The notes beneath the pieces are model-generated. The model was not told where the DNA came from, did not search any database, and worked only from the letters and a program-made list of their open reading frames with translations. A DNA stretch of 64,000 nucleotides, taken from Alteromonas marina. Lineage in GTDB: Bacteria; Pseudomonadota; Gammaproteobacteria; Enterobacterales; Alteromonadaceae. The translations under genes were made by a program, and so were the position numbers. This document shows, piece after piece, positions 37,177 to 46,574 of the stretch (its first letter is position 1; every line of letters starts with the position of its first letter). The stretch lies in contig NZ_JWLW01000012.1 in the NCBI RefSeq assembly GCF_000808575.1, positions 310,001 to 374,000 on the forward strand. The letters run 5' to 3'.

Positions 37177-38019
37177 TTACTCGCTGTCTGTTTTGTGTAG
37201 GTGCACATCCATTTGTGGGAATGGAATTGAAATGCCTTCTTCATCAAAACGCAGTTTAACGTTTTCAGTGAAGTCGAATTTAACACCCCAGAAATCAGCA
37301 GAATTTACCCATGGACGAACAATGAAGTTTACGCTGCTGTCAGCCAGTTCAGATACCGCGATTTTCGGCGCAGGTTCAGCAAGAATTCTGTCGTCTGCTG
37401 CAACCATTTCTTCAAGGATCTTCTTCGCTTTGAGAAGGTCTGCGTCGTAACCAATACCCACAACCATATCTACACGACGAGTATCTCTCGCTGAGTAGTT
37501 AGTAATATTACCGCCATAGATGTTGCCGTTTGGAACAATAATTTCTTTATTGTCTGGCGTATTCATCGTAGTGGTAAAGATTCCGATCTTAACAATAGAA
37601 CCCGCAGTACCAGCAGCCTCAACAAAGTCTCCTGATTTAAACGGCTTAAATACAAGCAGCATTACGCCTGCTGCAAAGTTTTTGAGTGAATCTTGCAGTG
37701 AAAGACCAATCGCTAAACCAGCCGCACCTAAAATAGCTACAAGAGAAGTAGTATCCACACCTAGTTGGTCAAGTGACGCAACAATGACGAACAGCATCAA
37801 AATAGCGCTAAGTATCGCCTCTAGGAAATCTACCAACATGTCATCATATTTAGACTTAGACATTAAACGTCTAAATACAGACAAAATAAATCCAACTACG
37901 ATCTTACCGACAACATAAATCGCAATCGCCATTAAAATATTAATACCCCATGGAATGGCGTAGTCGTTTATGTACCTTTCAACATCGCTTGCTGAAAAAA
38001 GCGAGAGTTTCTCTTCCAT
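37177..38019 (-). CDS. mscS: small-conductance mechanosensitive channel
   Basis: A 280-residue channel that opens on hypo-osmotic shock (E. coli MscS 286). Three N-terminal helices are visible; the pore-lining TM3 reads LGAAGLAIGLSLQDSLKNFAAGV. The beta domain follows with FKSGDFVEAAGTAGSI and VPNGNIYGGNITN, and the C-terminal cage ends ISIPFPQMDVHLHK. The ATG at 38017-38019 was chosen because AAGGA sits 8 bases before it and the protein then begins MEEKLSLF like E. coli MscS. An in-frame ATG 23 codons earlier would add an unlikely extension. Confidence 0.93.
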   Translation of the reverse strand: MEEKLSLFSASDVERYINDYAIPWGINILMAIAIYVVGKIVVGFILSVFRRLMSKSKYDDMLVDFLEAILSAILMLFVIVASLDQLGVDTTSLVAILGAAGLAIGLSLQDSLKNFAAGVMLLVFKPFKSGDFVEAAGTAGSIVKIGIFTTTMNTPDNKEIIVPNGNIYGGNITNYSARDTRRVDMVVGIGYDADLLKAKKILEEMVAADDRILAEPAPKIAVSELADSSVNFIVRPWVNSADFWGVKFDFTENVKLRFDEEGISIPFPQMDVHLHKTDSE

Positions 38020-38469
38020 AATATGGTCCTTGTCATGGTTTGTTGTAATTAACGCAACTACGTTAGCAGCTAATCGTATTATCACCAATACTTAATAGGT
38101 CCTAATAGCGTAAATTCGCCCTAAAGTCTAAGCCACATAGGCTATTGATAGTGTTAGTATTATCCTAAAGTAGCGATATATGACGTCATTTATTGCCACT
38201 TCATAGACTAAAGTTTGAGTATATTTTTCAGTAATTGTCACACGCATGTCACCCAATATTTTTACTATTTCATACCGAAGCCTTGATGCGCTTTTTCCAA
38301 TTTAACGGAAGTTACCGAGTTTTAAGATGTTTTTTTTGATGATTTTTTAGCCATAAAGTTTTATACTAAAGTCTCATAAGAATTAAAGCATGCTATCTAC
38401 TTCGATACGCTTGCTTTTAGTTTCTTCTGAACGGGCTTTAGCAAACTATGTCAATTAAAGGATTAACGC
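38020..38469. other. intergenic region upstream of mscS and a small membrane peptide
   Basis: An A/T-rich region with divergent transcription on either side. A -10-like TATACT occurs at 38362-38367, about 100 bp before the small plus-strand gene. No other gene or RNA is recognised. Confidence 0.4.
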
Positions 38470-38649
38470 ATGTTGCTTCTATTAACCCTATTTTCAGTCG
38501 TCTTGTGTTTATTTTTATATTCACTACGCACTGATAAAGGAAAACACACCAAGTATGCAAGAGCGGACTACCGCCCAGAACCAACATCGAAGTCTTCTTC
38601 CACCGTGTTGAAATCAACTTCGAACAACTCTTCGCCTTCTGCAGCGTAG
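38470..38649 (+). CDS. 59-residue single-pass membrane peptide
   Basis: A 60-codon ORF begins MLLLLTLFSVVLCLFLYSLR, one hydrophobic helix, followed by a basic segment (TDKGKHTKYARADYRP) and a Ser/Thr/Asn-rich tail. An AAAGGA ribosome-binding sequence lies 7 bases before the ATG. No family is recognised. Strong helix, positive-inside charge pattern and ribosome-binding site make it a better candidate than the usual short chance ORF. It precedes rsmE by about 150 bp on the same strand. Confidence 0.5.
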   Translation: MLLLLTLFSVVLCLFLYSLRTDKGKHTKYARADYRPEPTSKSSSTVLKSTSNNSSPSAA

Positions 38650-38802
38650 AGTTAATTTACGAGTCAGGTGATTTAAATATAGGCCGCATGCTGTTGTTTA
38701 TGTAAGTATTTGCTCAATTATTTACATGCTGCTGTCGACAGCATTGCAACCTGTACCTGCACACACGTATCATACGCATCAAAACCAAACACACGATTTA
38801 TT

Positions 38803-39531
38803 ATGCGTATACCAAGAGTTTATTACCCCAATCCAATTCCGTTAGAGCAAGAGTTTGAGTTAACTGAAGACGCCGGTCATCACATCGCTACGGTACTGCG
38901 CATAAAGCCCAATCGCCCTATTGTGCTTTTTAATGGCGACGGGAACGAGTACAGTGCGCAAATTATTAGCGTCCAAAGAAAAAAAGTGACGGTTGAAGCC
39001 GACGCTTGTTTATCGCTAGCGAAAGAGTCCCCGCTTCATTTGCACTTAGGTCAAGGTGTATCTAAAGGCGATAGAATGGATACCGTGCTACAAAAAAGCG
39101 TGGAACTTGGCGTATCGGAAATAACCCCCGTGATCACTGAACGCTGTACGGTTAAACTCGACGAGTCGCGCTGGGAAAAGAAAATTCAGCAATGGCAGAA
39201 GATTATTATTGGCGCCTGTGAACAAAGCGGTCGCAACATTATTCCCGTGCTCAACGCTCCGGTTAGTCTTAATCAATGGTTGTCGTCTTCAACCAATACC
39301 ACAAGATTAGTTCTCGCACCTGGCGCAGAGCAAAGCTTGGCAAGACAACCTTATAATGCTCAAGGCTTTCGTTTGCTTATTGGCCCTGAAGGTGGGTTAT
39401 CTGAAACAGAAATTCATCAGGCAAACGAAAACGGTTATCAGTCGGTAAGTTTGGGCCCGCGTATTTTGCGCACCGAGACAGCGGCGATTACAAGCCTAAG
39501 TATTCTTCAAGCTCAGCACGGCGACTTCTAA
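38803..39531 (+). CDS. rsmE: 16S rRNA (uracil1498-N3)-methyltransferase
   Basis: A SPOUT-class methyltransferase that modifies U1498 of 16S rRNA, 242 residues (E. coli 243). Visible are the N-terminal PUA-like region (MRIPRVYYPNPI then TEDAGHHIATVLR), the ERCTVKLDESRWEKK segment with GACEQSGRN near residue 140, and the knot motifs LLIGPEGGLSETEI and LGPRILRTETAAI near the C-terminus. The start at 38803 gives the family length. An in-frame ATG 31 codons upstream is open but unlike known proteins. rsmE-gshB adjacency is typical of gammaproteobacteria. Confidence 0.95.
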   Translation: MRIPRVYYPNPIPLEQEFELTEDAGHHIATVLRIKPNRPIVLFNGDGNEYSAQIISVQRKKVTVEADACLSLAKESPLHLHLGQGVSKGDRMDTVLQKSVELGVSEITPVITERCTVKLDESRWEKKIQQWQKIIIGACEQSGRNIIPVLNAPVSLNQWLSSSTNTTRLVLAPGAEQSLARQPYNAQGFRLLIGPEGGLSETEIHQANENGYQSVSLGPRILRTETAAITSLSILQAQHGDF

Positions 39532-39669
39532 GTCAGTATTTTAGGCAGCTATATAGCAAGCATAGTGCTAGCTCAGTAACTTGAAGAATTCAGGTGTGCC
39601 CCCATATATATTTACAATCAGCCGGGCCATCTGAGCCGGCATTTTATCAACATTCAAGGTGAAAACATT

Positions 39670-40623
39670 ATGCAATATACCGTTGGCGTAATTATGGACC
39701 CCATCGCAAGTATTAAGCCACACAAAGATACAAGCTTTGCGATGATGCTTGAAGCTCAGCGCCGCGGTGCAAAGATTGTATATTTTGAATTAAAAGACCT
39801 GTATTTAGACAATGGTAAGCCTATGGGCTTGGGTAAAATCGTGTCGGTCAAAGATCAAGCGACAGATTTCTACTCCATTGAAGACGAGTCTACTCTGTAT
39901 TTAGGCGACATTGATGTGCTACTCATGCGCAAAGATCCGCCATTTGACAGCGAGTTTTTGTATGCGACTCAGGTGCTGTCGCTTGCGCAAGACGCGGGAG
40001 CGCTAGTTGTGAATAACCCTCAAGCGCTTCGCGACTACAACGAGAAGCTGTTTACGTCGTACTTCCCAGAACACATTCCAAACACGTTAGTCACGAACAA
40101 CCAAGCGCTTATCCGTGAATTTCACGCCAAGCACCAAGACATTATTTGCAAACCCTTAGACGGTATGGGTGGCGCATCTATTTTTAGAGTGAAGCCTGAT
40201 GGCAATAACTTAGGCGTTATTATTGAAACCCTAACCAAGTTAGGCACGCGCTACATGATGGTACAAGAGTACCTTCCAGAGATTAAAGACGGCGACAAGC
40301 GCGTACTCATCGTTGATGGTGAAGTCATGCCGTACTGCTTAGCGCGACTGCCTACAAAAGGGGAAACCAGAGGTAACCTAGCCGCTGGCGGTACTGGACG
40401 CCCTCAGCCAATCTCAGATTCTGACCGCGCCCTAGCCGAAGCCATCGCGCCAACGCTCAAGGAAAATAACATTTTATTTGTAGGACTTGATGTTATAGGC
40501 AGCAAAATTACTGAAATAAACATTACTAGCCCAACTTGCGTAAGAGAAATAGAAGCAGCTTACGATGTTAATATAATGGGTGCGCTGTTTGACGCCATTG
40601 AAAAGCGCTTAGCCAATAAATAA
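39670..40623 (+). CDS. gshB: glutathione synthetase
   Basis: An ATP-grasp enzyme joining gamma-glutamylcysteine and glycine, 317 residues (E. coli 315). The start QYTVGVIMDPIASIKPHKD is highly typical, as are MRKDPPFDSEFLYAT near 89, KPLDGMGGASIF near 161 and the glycine-rich triphosphate loop GNLAAGGTGRPQP near 238. An AAGGTG ribosome-binding site precedes the ATG. Its product is the likely reductant for the Prx-Grx hybrid and substrate for the GST elsewhere in this window. Confidence 0.98.
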   Translation: MQYTVGVIMDPIASIKPHKDTSFAMMLEAQRRGAKIVYFELKDLYLDNGKPMGLGKIVSVKDQATDFYSIEDESTLYLGDIDVLLMRKDPPFDSEFLYATQVLSLAQDAGALVVNNPQALRDYNEKLFTSYFPEHIPNTLVTNNQALIREFHAKHQDIICKPLDGMGGASIFRVKPDGNNLGVIIETLTKLGTRYMMVQEYLPEIKDGDKRVLIVDGEVMPYCLARLPTKGETRGNLAAGGTGRPQPISDSDRALAEAIAPTLKENNILFVGLDVIGSKITEINITSPTCVREIEAAYDVNIMGALFDAIEKRLANK

Positions 40624-40751
40624 AGTAAGGTTGCATTTCAAACACAGTGCAGTTCGTATCGTAAAAAGCAAATATGAGTGGATAGAGCGCCTTTAGCTTC
40701 AATAGTGTAAAGGCCCTGAAAAAATAAAAGATAGTAGATAAAAGACAAACT

Positions 40752-41318
40752 ATGACGGAATTAAAAAGCCTACAAAATCATTTTCTGGTCGCGATGCCTA
40801 GTTTGGACGATCCGTATTTTTCTCGCTCGCTCATTTATATTTGTGAACACAATGCTGAAGGAGCTATGGGTATTGTAGTAAATCAACCCTCCACCATGAA
40901 CGTGAAGCAGCTTCTTGAACAGACTGACAAAGAACTCACTGTGTCTGACGACAAAGCAGAGCAAATCGTGCTGGCTGGCGGTCCTGTAAGCCAAGAGCGA
41001 GGATTTGTGCTGCACTCGTCGCAAAGAGAGTGGGCATCTAGCTTAAAGCTTGCTCCAGGGGTTATGGTGACCACCTCCAAGGACATTTTGACTGCTATTG
41101 CCAATGATGAAGGCCCTGAAGACGTTTTGATTGCTTTGGGGTACGCGGGCTGGACAGCCGGTCAGCTTGAGAAGGAAATGCAGGAAAACGCATGGCTCAC
41201 CATCGAAGCTGACGAAGAAATTCTGTTTAACACGCCTATGCACAAGAAATGGCAAGCAACAGTAAATAAACTCGGTGTGGATGTATGGCAGCTAGCACCG
41301 GGAGCGGGACATGCCTGA
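40752..41318 (+). CDS. yqgE: YqgE/AlgH family protein (DUF179)
   Basis: A 188-residue protein of the UPF0301/AlgH family. Recognisable motifs are [25 protein letters not shown] at the N-terminus, [11 protein letters not shown] near 37 and [17 protein letters not shown] near 132. The function is not established; AlgH was named for an effect on alginate regulation in Pseudomonas. It overlaps ruvX by 8 bp, the conserved yqgE-yqgF pairing. Confidence 0.95.
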   Translation: MTELKSLQNHFLVAMPSLDDPYFSRSLIYICEHNAEGAMGIVVNQPSTMNVKQLLEQTDKELTVSDDKAEQIVLAGGPVSQERGFVLHSSQREWASSLKLAPGVMVTTSKDILTAIANDEGPEDVLIALGYAGWTAGQLEKEMQENAWLTIEADEEILFNTPMHKKWQATVNKLGVDVWQLAPGAGHA

Positions 41319-41742
41319 TATAGGAAACCGTACGGTACTTGCGTTTGATTTTGGTACCAAAAGCATTGGCGTGGCGGTAGGTCAGGAAATTACCGGTACG
41401 GCTTCCCCTCTTGCAGCGCTGAAAGCACGAGACGGTATTCCTGACTGGACGTTAATAGAAAAGCTTTACGAAGAATGGCAACCGCATATCGTGGTGGTGG
41501 GTTTACCGCTTAATATGGATGGTACTGAGCAGGAGATGACTCAACGCGCCCGCAAATTTGCAAACCGCCTGCACGGGCGTTTTAAAGTGGCCGTTGACAC
41601 CTGTGATGAGCGACTGACTACCACAGACGCTAAAGCCATGCTGTTTGAGTTAGGTGGCTATAAAAAACTGACTAAGGACAAAGTTGATAGTGTGTCGGCC
41701 TGCGTCATATTCGCTAGCTGGAGCGAGAGTCAGTACGAATAG
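41311..41742 (+). CDS. ruvX: Holliday-junction-resolvase-fold protein RuvX/YqgF (pre-16S rRNA nuclease)
   Basis: An RNase H-fold nuclease of 143 residues (E. coli YqgF 138), implicated in 16S rRNA 5'-end maturation. Catalytic acidic residues are visible in [13 protein letters not shown] (Asp13), CDERLTT near 98 and DKVDSVSA near 126. It starts inside the end of yqgE (8-bp overlap). The DUF2007 gene converges on it from the other side, 46 bp away. Confidence 0.96.
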   Translation: MPDIGNRTVLAFDFGTKSIGVAVGQEITGTASPLAALKARDGIPDWTLIEKLYEEWQPHIVVVGLPLNMDGTEQEMTQRARKFANRLHGRFKVAVDTCDERLTTTDAKAMLFELGGYKKLTKDKVDSVSACVIFASWSESQYE

Positions 41743-41788
41743 TTGTTAGGGCCTGTTGATCGTTGTATGCTGCTGGCCCTTGCTGTTA

Positions 41789-42106
41789 TTAATTTTCTGC
41801 CCCACACTGCCAGCAGACATCAAAAGCAGCGCCATTTTGTTCACTGCACTCACCACAAATCCAGTCTTCACTAGATAATGCCTTATCGTTTGGTTTCTGA
41901 ATGAAGGGCTCAATAACTCTTGACGCTCTTGCATACCAGCTATCGTCAACAAGCCACACTTCCTGCTGAGAATCTTGCCAAGGCAGCTCTCCGATTGCGC
42001 CACTGGCAAACTCATTTTTTACCATATAAGGAATAGATAAAGCGTCAAGCTCACTGCGAACCGCTTGAAGTTCAAAAGCGTCTTGTGAAGTGAAGAGTTT
42101 TTTCAA
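41789..42106 (-). CDS. DUF2007 protein with C-terminal zinc ribbon
   Basis: A 105-residue protein. Residues 1-70 match DUF2007, a PII-like small domain (MKKLFTSQDAFELQAVRSELDALSIPYMVKN, abbreviated by motif: FELQAVRSEL and EVWLVDDSWYARA). The C-terminus is a RanBP2-like zinc ribbon, DWICGEC near 81 and VCWQCG near 97 (Cys84, 87, 98, 101). The combination suggests a small regulatory or protein-binding protein. No function is known. Located downstream of pilU but separated by a terminator. Confidence 0.8.
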   Translation of the reverse strand: MKKLFTSQDAFELQAVRSELDALSIPYMVKNEFASGAIGELPWQDSQQEVWLVDDSWYARASRVIEPFIQKPNDKALSSEDWICGECSEQNGAAFDVCWQCGAEN

Positions 42107-42127
42107 TGGCTATCCTCTTGTTAAACA

Positions 42128-42151
42128 CAAAAGCAGCCCTTGGGCTGCTCA
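42128..42151 (-). terminator. intrinsic terminator of the pilT-pilU operon
   Basis: AGCAGCCC and GGGCTGCT arms with a 2-base gap (effectively a 6-bp stem and larger loop) are followed on the minus strand by TTTTGTGTTT. It lies about 95 bp after the pilU stop. Confidence 0.7.
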
Positions 42152-42246
42152 TCGTGCGAGAAAAACGTGTCTCTCTACTGCTTTATTTCAGTAAGCGTTT
42201 CAAATGCAGCTCCCCCTAAAGGGATTTCAGCATAAAGCGAAAGCAA

Positions 42247-43359
42247 TTAGTCATCCATATCAATAGATACATTTGACAGTGTACCTAAGCTAGAACCGTC
42301 GCTGGTATCAAGCTTGATCATTAAGCGCAGGTCATTAGGCGAGTCGGCGTGGTGCAGCGCTTGGTCCATATCAATCTTACCCGCTTTGTACAAATCATAC
42401 AGCGCCATATCAAAGCTCTGCATGCCCTGCTCTTTGCCTTTTTTCATTGCTTCTTTTAACGCGCCTATTTCATTGCGCTGTATTAGGTCGCGTACTAGCG
42501 GCGAGTTTAGCAATATTTCTATTGCCGCAACCCTACCCTTGCCGTCTGGCGTTGGTACTAACTGCTGCGCCACGATGGCGCGAATATTCAAGCTTAAGTC
42601 AAAGCGCAACTTATCGTGCTGATCTTTCGGCGCTAAATGCATAATGCGCTCAATCGCTTGGTTTGCGTTGTTAGCGTGTAGCGTAGCCACACACAAATGC
42701 CCGGTATCAGCAAACGACATGGCATATTCCATGGTTTCCATTGAGCGAATTTCACCAATAAGAATGACGTCAGGCGCCTGACGTAGCGAACTTTTAAGGG
42801 CGTCGTCGAAAGACTGAGTATCTATGCCCACCTCGCGCTGGGTAATAACACAGTTTTTATGCTCATGAACAAACTCAATGGGGTCTTCAATAGTCAGTAT
42901 ATGCCCGTGCGAATTTTCATTTCTATGTCCAATAAGCGCAGCCAGTGACGTGGACTTACCCGTGCCTGTTCCACCTACAAATAGAACAAGACCGCGTTTA
43001 GCCATAATAATTTCTTTTAATACTCGCGGCAGACCCAAATCATCAGCTTTCGGAATTTGAGTAACGATGCGGCGAATCACCATGCCCGCTTGGTCACGCT
43101 GCCAAAATGCTGAGCAGCGGAAACGACCAATGCCCTCTCGTACTATGGCGAAATTACATTCTTTGGTCGTGTGAAACTCATTCTGCTGTTTTTCAGTCAT
43201 CGCTTCGTGAACCAGCGCCAGCGATGCCTCTTCCGAGGTCGCGCTTTCCGTCACTGGCGTAAGTTTGCCGTTAATTTTGGCACTTACCGGAAACCCCGCC
43301 GTTACGAATAAATCCGATGCGTTGGTATCGACCATTTTTTGTAGTAGTGAATCTAACAT
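42247..43359 (-). CDS. pilU: type IV pilus retraction ATPase PilU
   Basis: A hexameric secretion ATPase of the PilT family, 370 residues, that assists PilT in pilus retraction. Walker A GGTGTGKST lies at about 129-137, the Asp box at LTIEDPIEFVHE, Walker B at VILIGEIRS and the His box at CVATLHANNA. It lacks the AIRNLIRE motif of PilT (it has LVRDLIQRN), which separates PilU from PilT. It lies 8 bp downstream of pilT. Confidence 0.95.
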   Translation of the reverse strand: MLDSLLQKMVDTNASDLFVTAGFPVSAKINGKLTPVTESATSEEASLALVHEAMTEKQQNEFHTTKECNFAIVREGIGRFRCSAFWQRDQAGMVIRRIVTQIPKADDLGLPRVLKEIIMAKRGLVLFVGGTGTGKSTSLAALIGHRNENSHGHILTIEDPIEFVHEHKNCVITQREVGIDTQSFDDALKSSLRQAPDVILIGEIRSMETMEYAMSFADTGHLCVATLHANNANQAIERIMHLAPKDQHDKLRFDLSLNIRAIVAQQLVPTPDGKGRVAAIEILLNSPLVRDLIQRNEIGALKEAMKKGKEQGMQSFDMALYDLYKAGKIDMDQALHHADSPNDLRLMIKLDTSDGSSLGTLSNVSIDMDD

Positions 43360-43367
43360 ATTGGCCT

Positions 43368-44411
43368 CTAGAAACTGTTCATCGACTGTTTATCAACTGA
43401 CTTTGCTGCGGCGTCTTGTTTGGTGATAACCCCCATCGCCACTAAGCGCTGAAGACACTGATCCATGGTTTGCATACCGTGAGCCTGACCCGTTTGAATA
43501 ACCGAGTACATTTGCGGCACTTTATCTTCTCGAATAAGGTTACGAATAGCGGGGATCCCCACCATGATTTCATGAGCCGCAACTCGGCCCCCGCCTACTT
43601 TCTTAAGCAGGGTTTGTGAAATAACCGCACGCAATGATTCCGACAACATAGAACGCACCATGGCTTTTTCTTCTGCCGGGAAAACATCGATAATACGGTC
43701 AATGGTTTTTGGTGCAGAGTTGGTGTGAAGAGTGCCAAATACTAAATGGCCGGTTTCGGCAGCTGAAATGGCAAGGCGTATGGTTTCTAAGTCACGTAGC
43801 TCACCGACTAGAATTACGTCTGGGTCTTCACGAAGCGCCGAGCGCAGTGCGTTATTAAACGAGTGCGTATCGCGGTGTACTTCCCGCTGGTTTACCAAGC
43901 TAAGCTTGTTGTCGTGCACGAATTCGATAGGGTCTTCAATGGTAAGAATATGTTCACGCTTGTGGGTGTTGATATGGTCAACCATGGCCGCAAGCGTGGT
44001 ACTTTTACCCGAGCCGGTGGCACCTGTCACAAGTACAATGCCGGTAGGCTGATTAATGATGTCTTTAAATATTTCAGGCGCGCCTAAGTCGTCCAACGTT
44101 AGCACTTTACTGGGGATAGTACGTAATACGGCCGCTGCGCCTCGGTTTTGCACAAACGCGTTAACACGAAAGCGCGACAAGCCATTTACTTCGAAAGAAA
44201 AATCGGTTTCTAGGTTTTCTTCGTACTCTTTGCGCTGCATGTCATTCATAATCTCATAAACGAGACCATGAACTTGTTTGTGATCGAGGGCAGGCACGTT
44301 CAGCTTACGCATTTCGCCATCTACACGAATTATTGGTGGTAGGCCCGCTGATAAGTGCAAATCTGAGGCGTTATTCTTAACACTGAAAGCCAAAAGTTCG
44401 GTAATATCCAC
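43368..44411 (-). CDS. pilT: type IV pilus twitching motility ATPase PilT
   Basis: The main pilus-retraction motor, 347 residues from a GTG start. Walker A GATGSGKST lies at about 130-138, followed by the Asp box LTIEDPIEFVHD, Walker B VILVGELRD, the His box VFGTLHTNSA and the diagnostic C-terminal AIRNLIRED. The GTG at 44409-44411 is chosen because the protein then starts (M)DITELLAFSVKN like other PilT, with GGAG eight bases upstream. An upstream ATG would extend into yggS. Only 27 bp separate this start from the divergent yggS start. Confidence 0.95.
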   Translation of the reverse strand: MDITELLAFSVKNNASDLHLSAGLPPIIRVDGEMRKLNVPALDHKQVHGLVYEIMNDMQRKEYEENLETDFSFEVNGLSRFRVNAFVQNRGAAAVLRTIPSKVLTLDDLGAPEIFKDIINQPTGIVLVTGATGSGKSTTLAAMVDHINTHKREHILTIEDPIEFVHDNKLSLVNQREVHRDTHSFNNALRSALREDPDVILVGELRDLETIRLAISAAETGHLVFGTLHTNSAPKTIDRIIDVFPAEEKAMVRSMLSESLRAVISQTLLKKVGGGRVAAHEIMVGIPAIRNLIREDKVPQMYSVIQTGQAHGMQTMDQCLQRLVAMGVITKQDAAAKSVDKQSMNSF

Positions 44412-44438
44412 AACCACTTCTCCAAAACAAGGTGAATA

Positions 44439-45125
44439 ATGCAAACAATAGCAGAAAGATTAGATTCCGCACGAAAAGGAATAGACCAAGCCGCTACCAG
44501 TGCACATCGTCCACCAAATTCCGTTAAATTGCTAGCGGTTAGCAAAACAAAACCCGTATCAGATATCATGGAAGCGTATGAAGGCGGACAACGTATGTTC
44601 GGCGAAAATTACGTGCAGGAAGGTGTTGAAAAGGTTCAGGAACTTTCTCACTTAAGCGATATAGAGTGGCACATGATTGGTCCAGTTCAGTCGAATAAAA
44701 CCAAGGTAGTAGCCGAACACTTTGATTGGGTTCAGTCGGTAGATAGAGAAAAAATTGCCCGCCGCTTAAACGAACAGCGGCCTGACTCAATGCCGCCGTT
44801 AAACGTATGTATTCAGGTTAATATTGATGACGAAGAGAGTAAGTCAGGGGTAGCCCTTAGTGAATTAGATGCGCTAGTGGAGTTTATTAACTCTCAAAAG
44901 CACCTGACCTTACGTGGACTAATGGCGATTCCCAAAGCTGATCCTAGTGAAGAGCAGCAGCGCGCCACACTGTCTAAGCTAAAAGAAATATTCGACCATT
45001 ACCATACATCATTGAGCAATTTTGATACCCTATCCGTAGGAATGAGTAGTGATATGGCAGAAGCGATTCAACACGGGTCGACTATGGTGCGCATCGGCAC
45101 CGCTATTTTCGGTAAACGAAACTAG
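44439..45125 (+). CDS. yggS: pyridoxal-5'-phosphate homeostasis protein YggS
   Basis: A PLP-binding TIM-barrel protein of 228 residues that keeps PLP and amino-acid pools balanced. The PLP lysine is in AVSKTKPVSDI (about residue 36), with GENYVQEG near 56, WHMIGPVQSNK near 80 and a C-terminal LSVGMSSDMAEAIQHGSTMVR. An AAGGTG ribosome-binding site precedes the ATG. It forms a co-directional series with proC and yggT. Confidence 0.96.
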   Translation: MQTIAERLDSARKGIDQAATSAHRPPNSVKLLAVSKTKPVSDIMEAYEGGQRMFGENYVQEGVEKVQELSHLSDIEWHMIGPVQSNKTKVVAEHFDWVQSVDREKIARRLNEQRPDSMPPLNVCIQVNIDDEESKSGVALSELDALVEFINSQKHLTLRGLMAIPKADPSEEQQRATLSKLKEIFDHYHTSLSNFDTLSVGMSSDMAEAIQHGSTMVRIGTAIFGKRN

Positions 45126-45195
45126 CGCGATAACCCAACGGGTAGCGCTTCGCCTCGCTACACAGACTTAAACGCAACCAACAAATAGGATTTAC

Positions 45196-46017
45196 ATGCA
45201 ACAGAAAAAATTAGCATTTATTGGCGCGGGTAACATGAGCCGCAGCATCATCAGTGGTCTTATCAAATCTGGGTACGCGAAAGAAAACATCCTTGCGGCA
45301 AACCCTTCCACACCAAAGTTAGACGGCCTGAAGGCCGAGTTTGGTATTCACACCACACAATCTAACGATGAAGCCTGCCAATTCGCTGATGCCATAGTGC
45401 TTGCAGTAAAACCGCAAATAATGGGCGATATGTGCGGCGAGCTTCAGAAAAACAATGACCTTTCGGGCAAGTTGTTTATGAGCATCGCAGCTGGTCTGCC
45501 GGTAGCCAGATTGCAAGAAATGCTAGGCGGTGAATACCCTGTTGTTCGCATTATGCCAAACACCCCGAGCTTGTTAGGTAAAGGCATGTCAGGGATGTAT
45601 GCCGACGACACGGTTTCTGAGTCAGACAGGCAATACGTTGACGATGTGATGAACAGCGTTGGCGAAACCGTTTGGGTAGACAAAGAAGAGGGTATTAACG
45701 GCGTTATCGCCGCAGCGGGCAGCAGCCCTGCTTATTTCTTCTTGTTCTTACAAAATATGCAGGAAGAAGCCATGAACATGGGCTTTGACAAAGCGCAATC
45801 TCGGTTAATGGTTCAACAAGCCATGTTAGGCGCAGCCGAAATGGTTTGCAACAACCCAGACCTTGAATTAAGTGAACTTCGTGCCCAAGTTACGTCTAAG
45901 GGCGGCACAACCGCAGAAGCCGTGAACACTTTCATTAATGAAGGTTTAAAAGATATTGTCAGCAAGTCGATGCGCGCCGCCGTAGCACGTGCTGAAGAAA
46001 TGGCAAAACAGCTATAA
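45196..46017 (+). CDS. proC: pyrroline-5-carboxylate reductase
   Basis: The last step of proline synthesis, NAD(P)H-dependent reduction of pyrroline-5-carboxylate, 273 residues (E. coli 269). The Rossmann motif FIGAGNMSRSIISGL is at 9-23, AVKPQIM near 75, VRIMPNTPSLLGKGM near 120 and the C-terminal signature LRAQVTSKGGTTAEA near 228. It lies between yggS and yggT as in many Vibrio and Alteromonas genomes. Confidence 0.97.
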   Translation: MQQKKLAFIGAGNMSRSIISGLIKSGYAKENILAANPSTPKLDGLKAEFGIHTTQSNDEACQFADAIVLAVKPQIMGDMCGELQKNNDLSGKLFMSIAAGLPVARLQEMLGGEYPVVRIMPNTPSLLGKGMSGMYADDTVSESDRQYVDDVMNSVGETVWVDKEEGINGVIAAAGSSPAYFFLFLQNMQEEAMNMGFDKAQSRLMVQQAMLGAAEMVCNNPDLELSELRAQVTSKGGTTAEAVNTFINEGLKDIVSKSMRAAVARAEEMAKQL

Positions 46018-46037
46018 CGTTTTAGGAAAAACACAAC

Positions 46038-46574
46038 ATGAACGCAACGGTATTTTTGGTTGATACCTTATTTAGCCTTTATTTGATGGTGGTTATTCTG
46101 CGCCTTTGGTTACAAATGGTACAGGCAGATTTTTATAATCCACTCAGTCAATTTGTAGTAAAAGCAACCCACCCTATCGTGGGGCCGTTGCGCCGTATCA
46201 TTCCGTCAATCGGCAGGTTCGACACCGCTACCTTTGTGTTAGCGGTAGCGGTATGCGCGCTTAAGCTAATAACCCTAGGGTTAATGTTTGGCGGTAGTCT
46301 AAACCCAGTCGGCATTGCAATTTTGTCAGTAATTGGCGTGATAAAAGAAACCCTGTCGTTAATGTTTTGGGTGTTGCTACTACGCGCTATTTTGAGCTGG
46401 GTGTCACAAGGTCAGTCTCCGGTTGACTATGTTCTGTATCAGCTAACCGAGCCGTTTTTAGCGCCAATCCGCAAAGTCATTCCACCATTGGGTGGATTGG
46501 ACTTATCAGTGCTTATTGCCATCATCGCATTACAGTTTTTACAGCTTCTGATCCAAGACACTTTCCCCATGTAA
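46038..46574 (+). CDS. yggT: YggT family membrane protein
   Basis: A 178-residue integral membrane protein with two copies of the YGGT repeat. Each has a hydrophobic helix followed by RLWLQMVQADFYNPLSQF-type or RAILSWVSQGQSPVDYVLYQ-type segments and a PxxxPIRKVIPP-like motif before the next helix. YggT proteins are linked to osmotic or potassium tolerance, but a mechanism is not established. It lies 20 bp downstream of proC, probably in the same operon. Confidence 0.93.
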   Translation: MNATVFLVDTLFSLYLMVVILRLWLQMVQADFYNPLSQFVVKATHPIVGPLRRIIPSIGRFDTATFVLAVAVCALKLITLGLMFGGSLNPVGIAILSVIGVIKETLSLMFWVLLLRAILSWVSQGQSPVDYVLYQLTEPFLAPIRKVIPPLGGLDLSVLIAIIALQFLQLLIQDTFPM

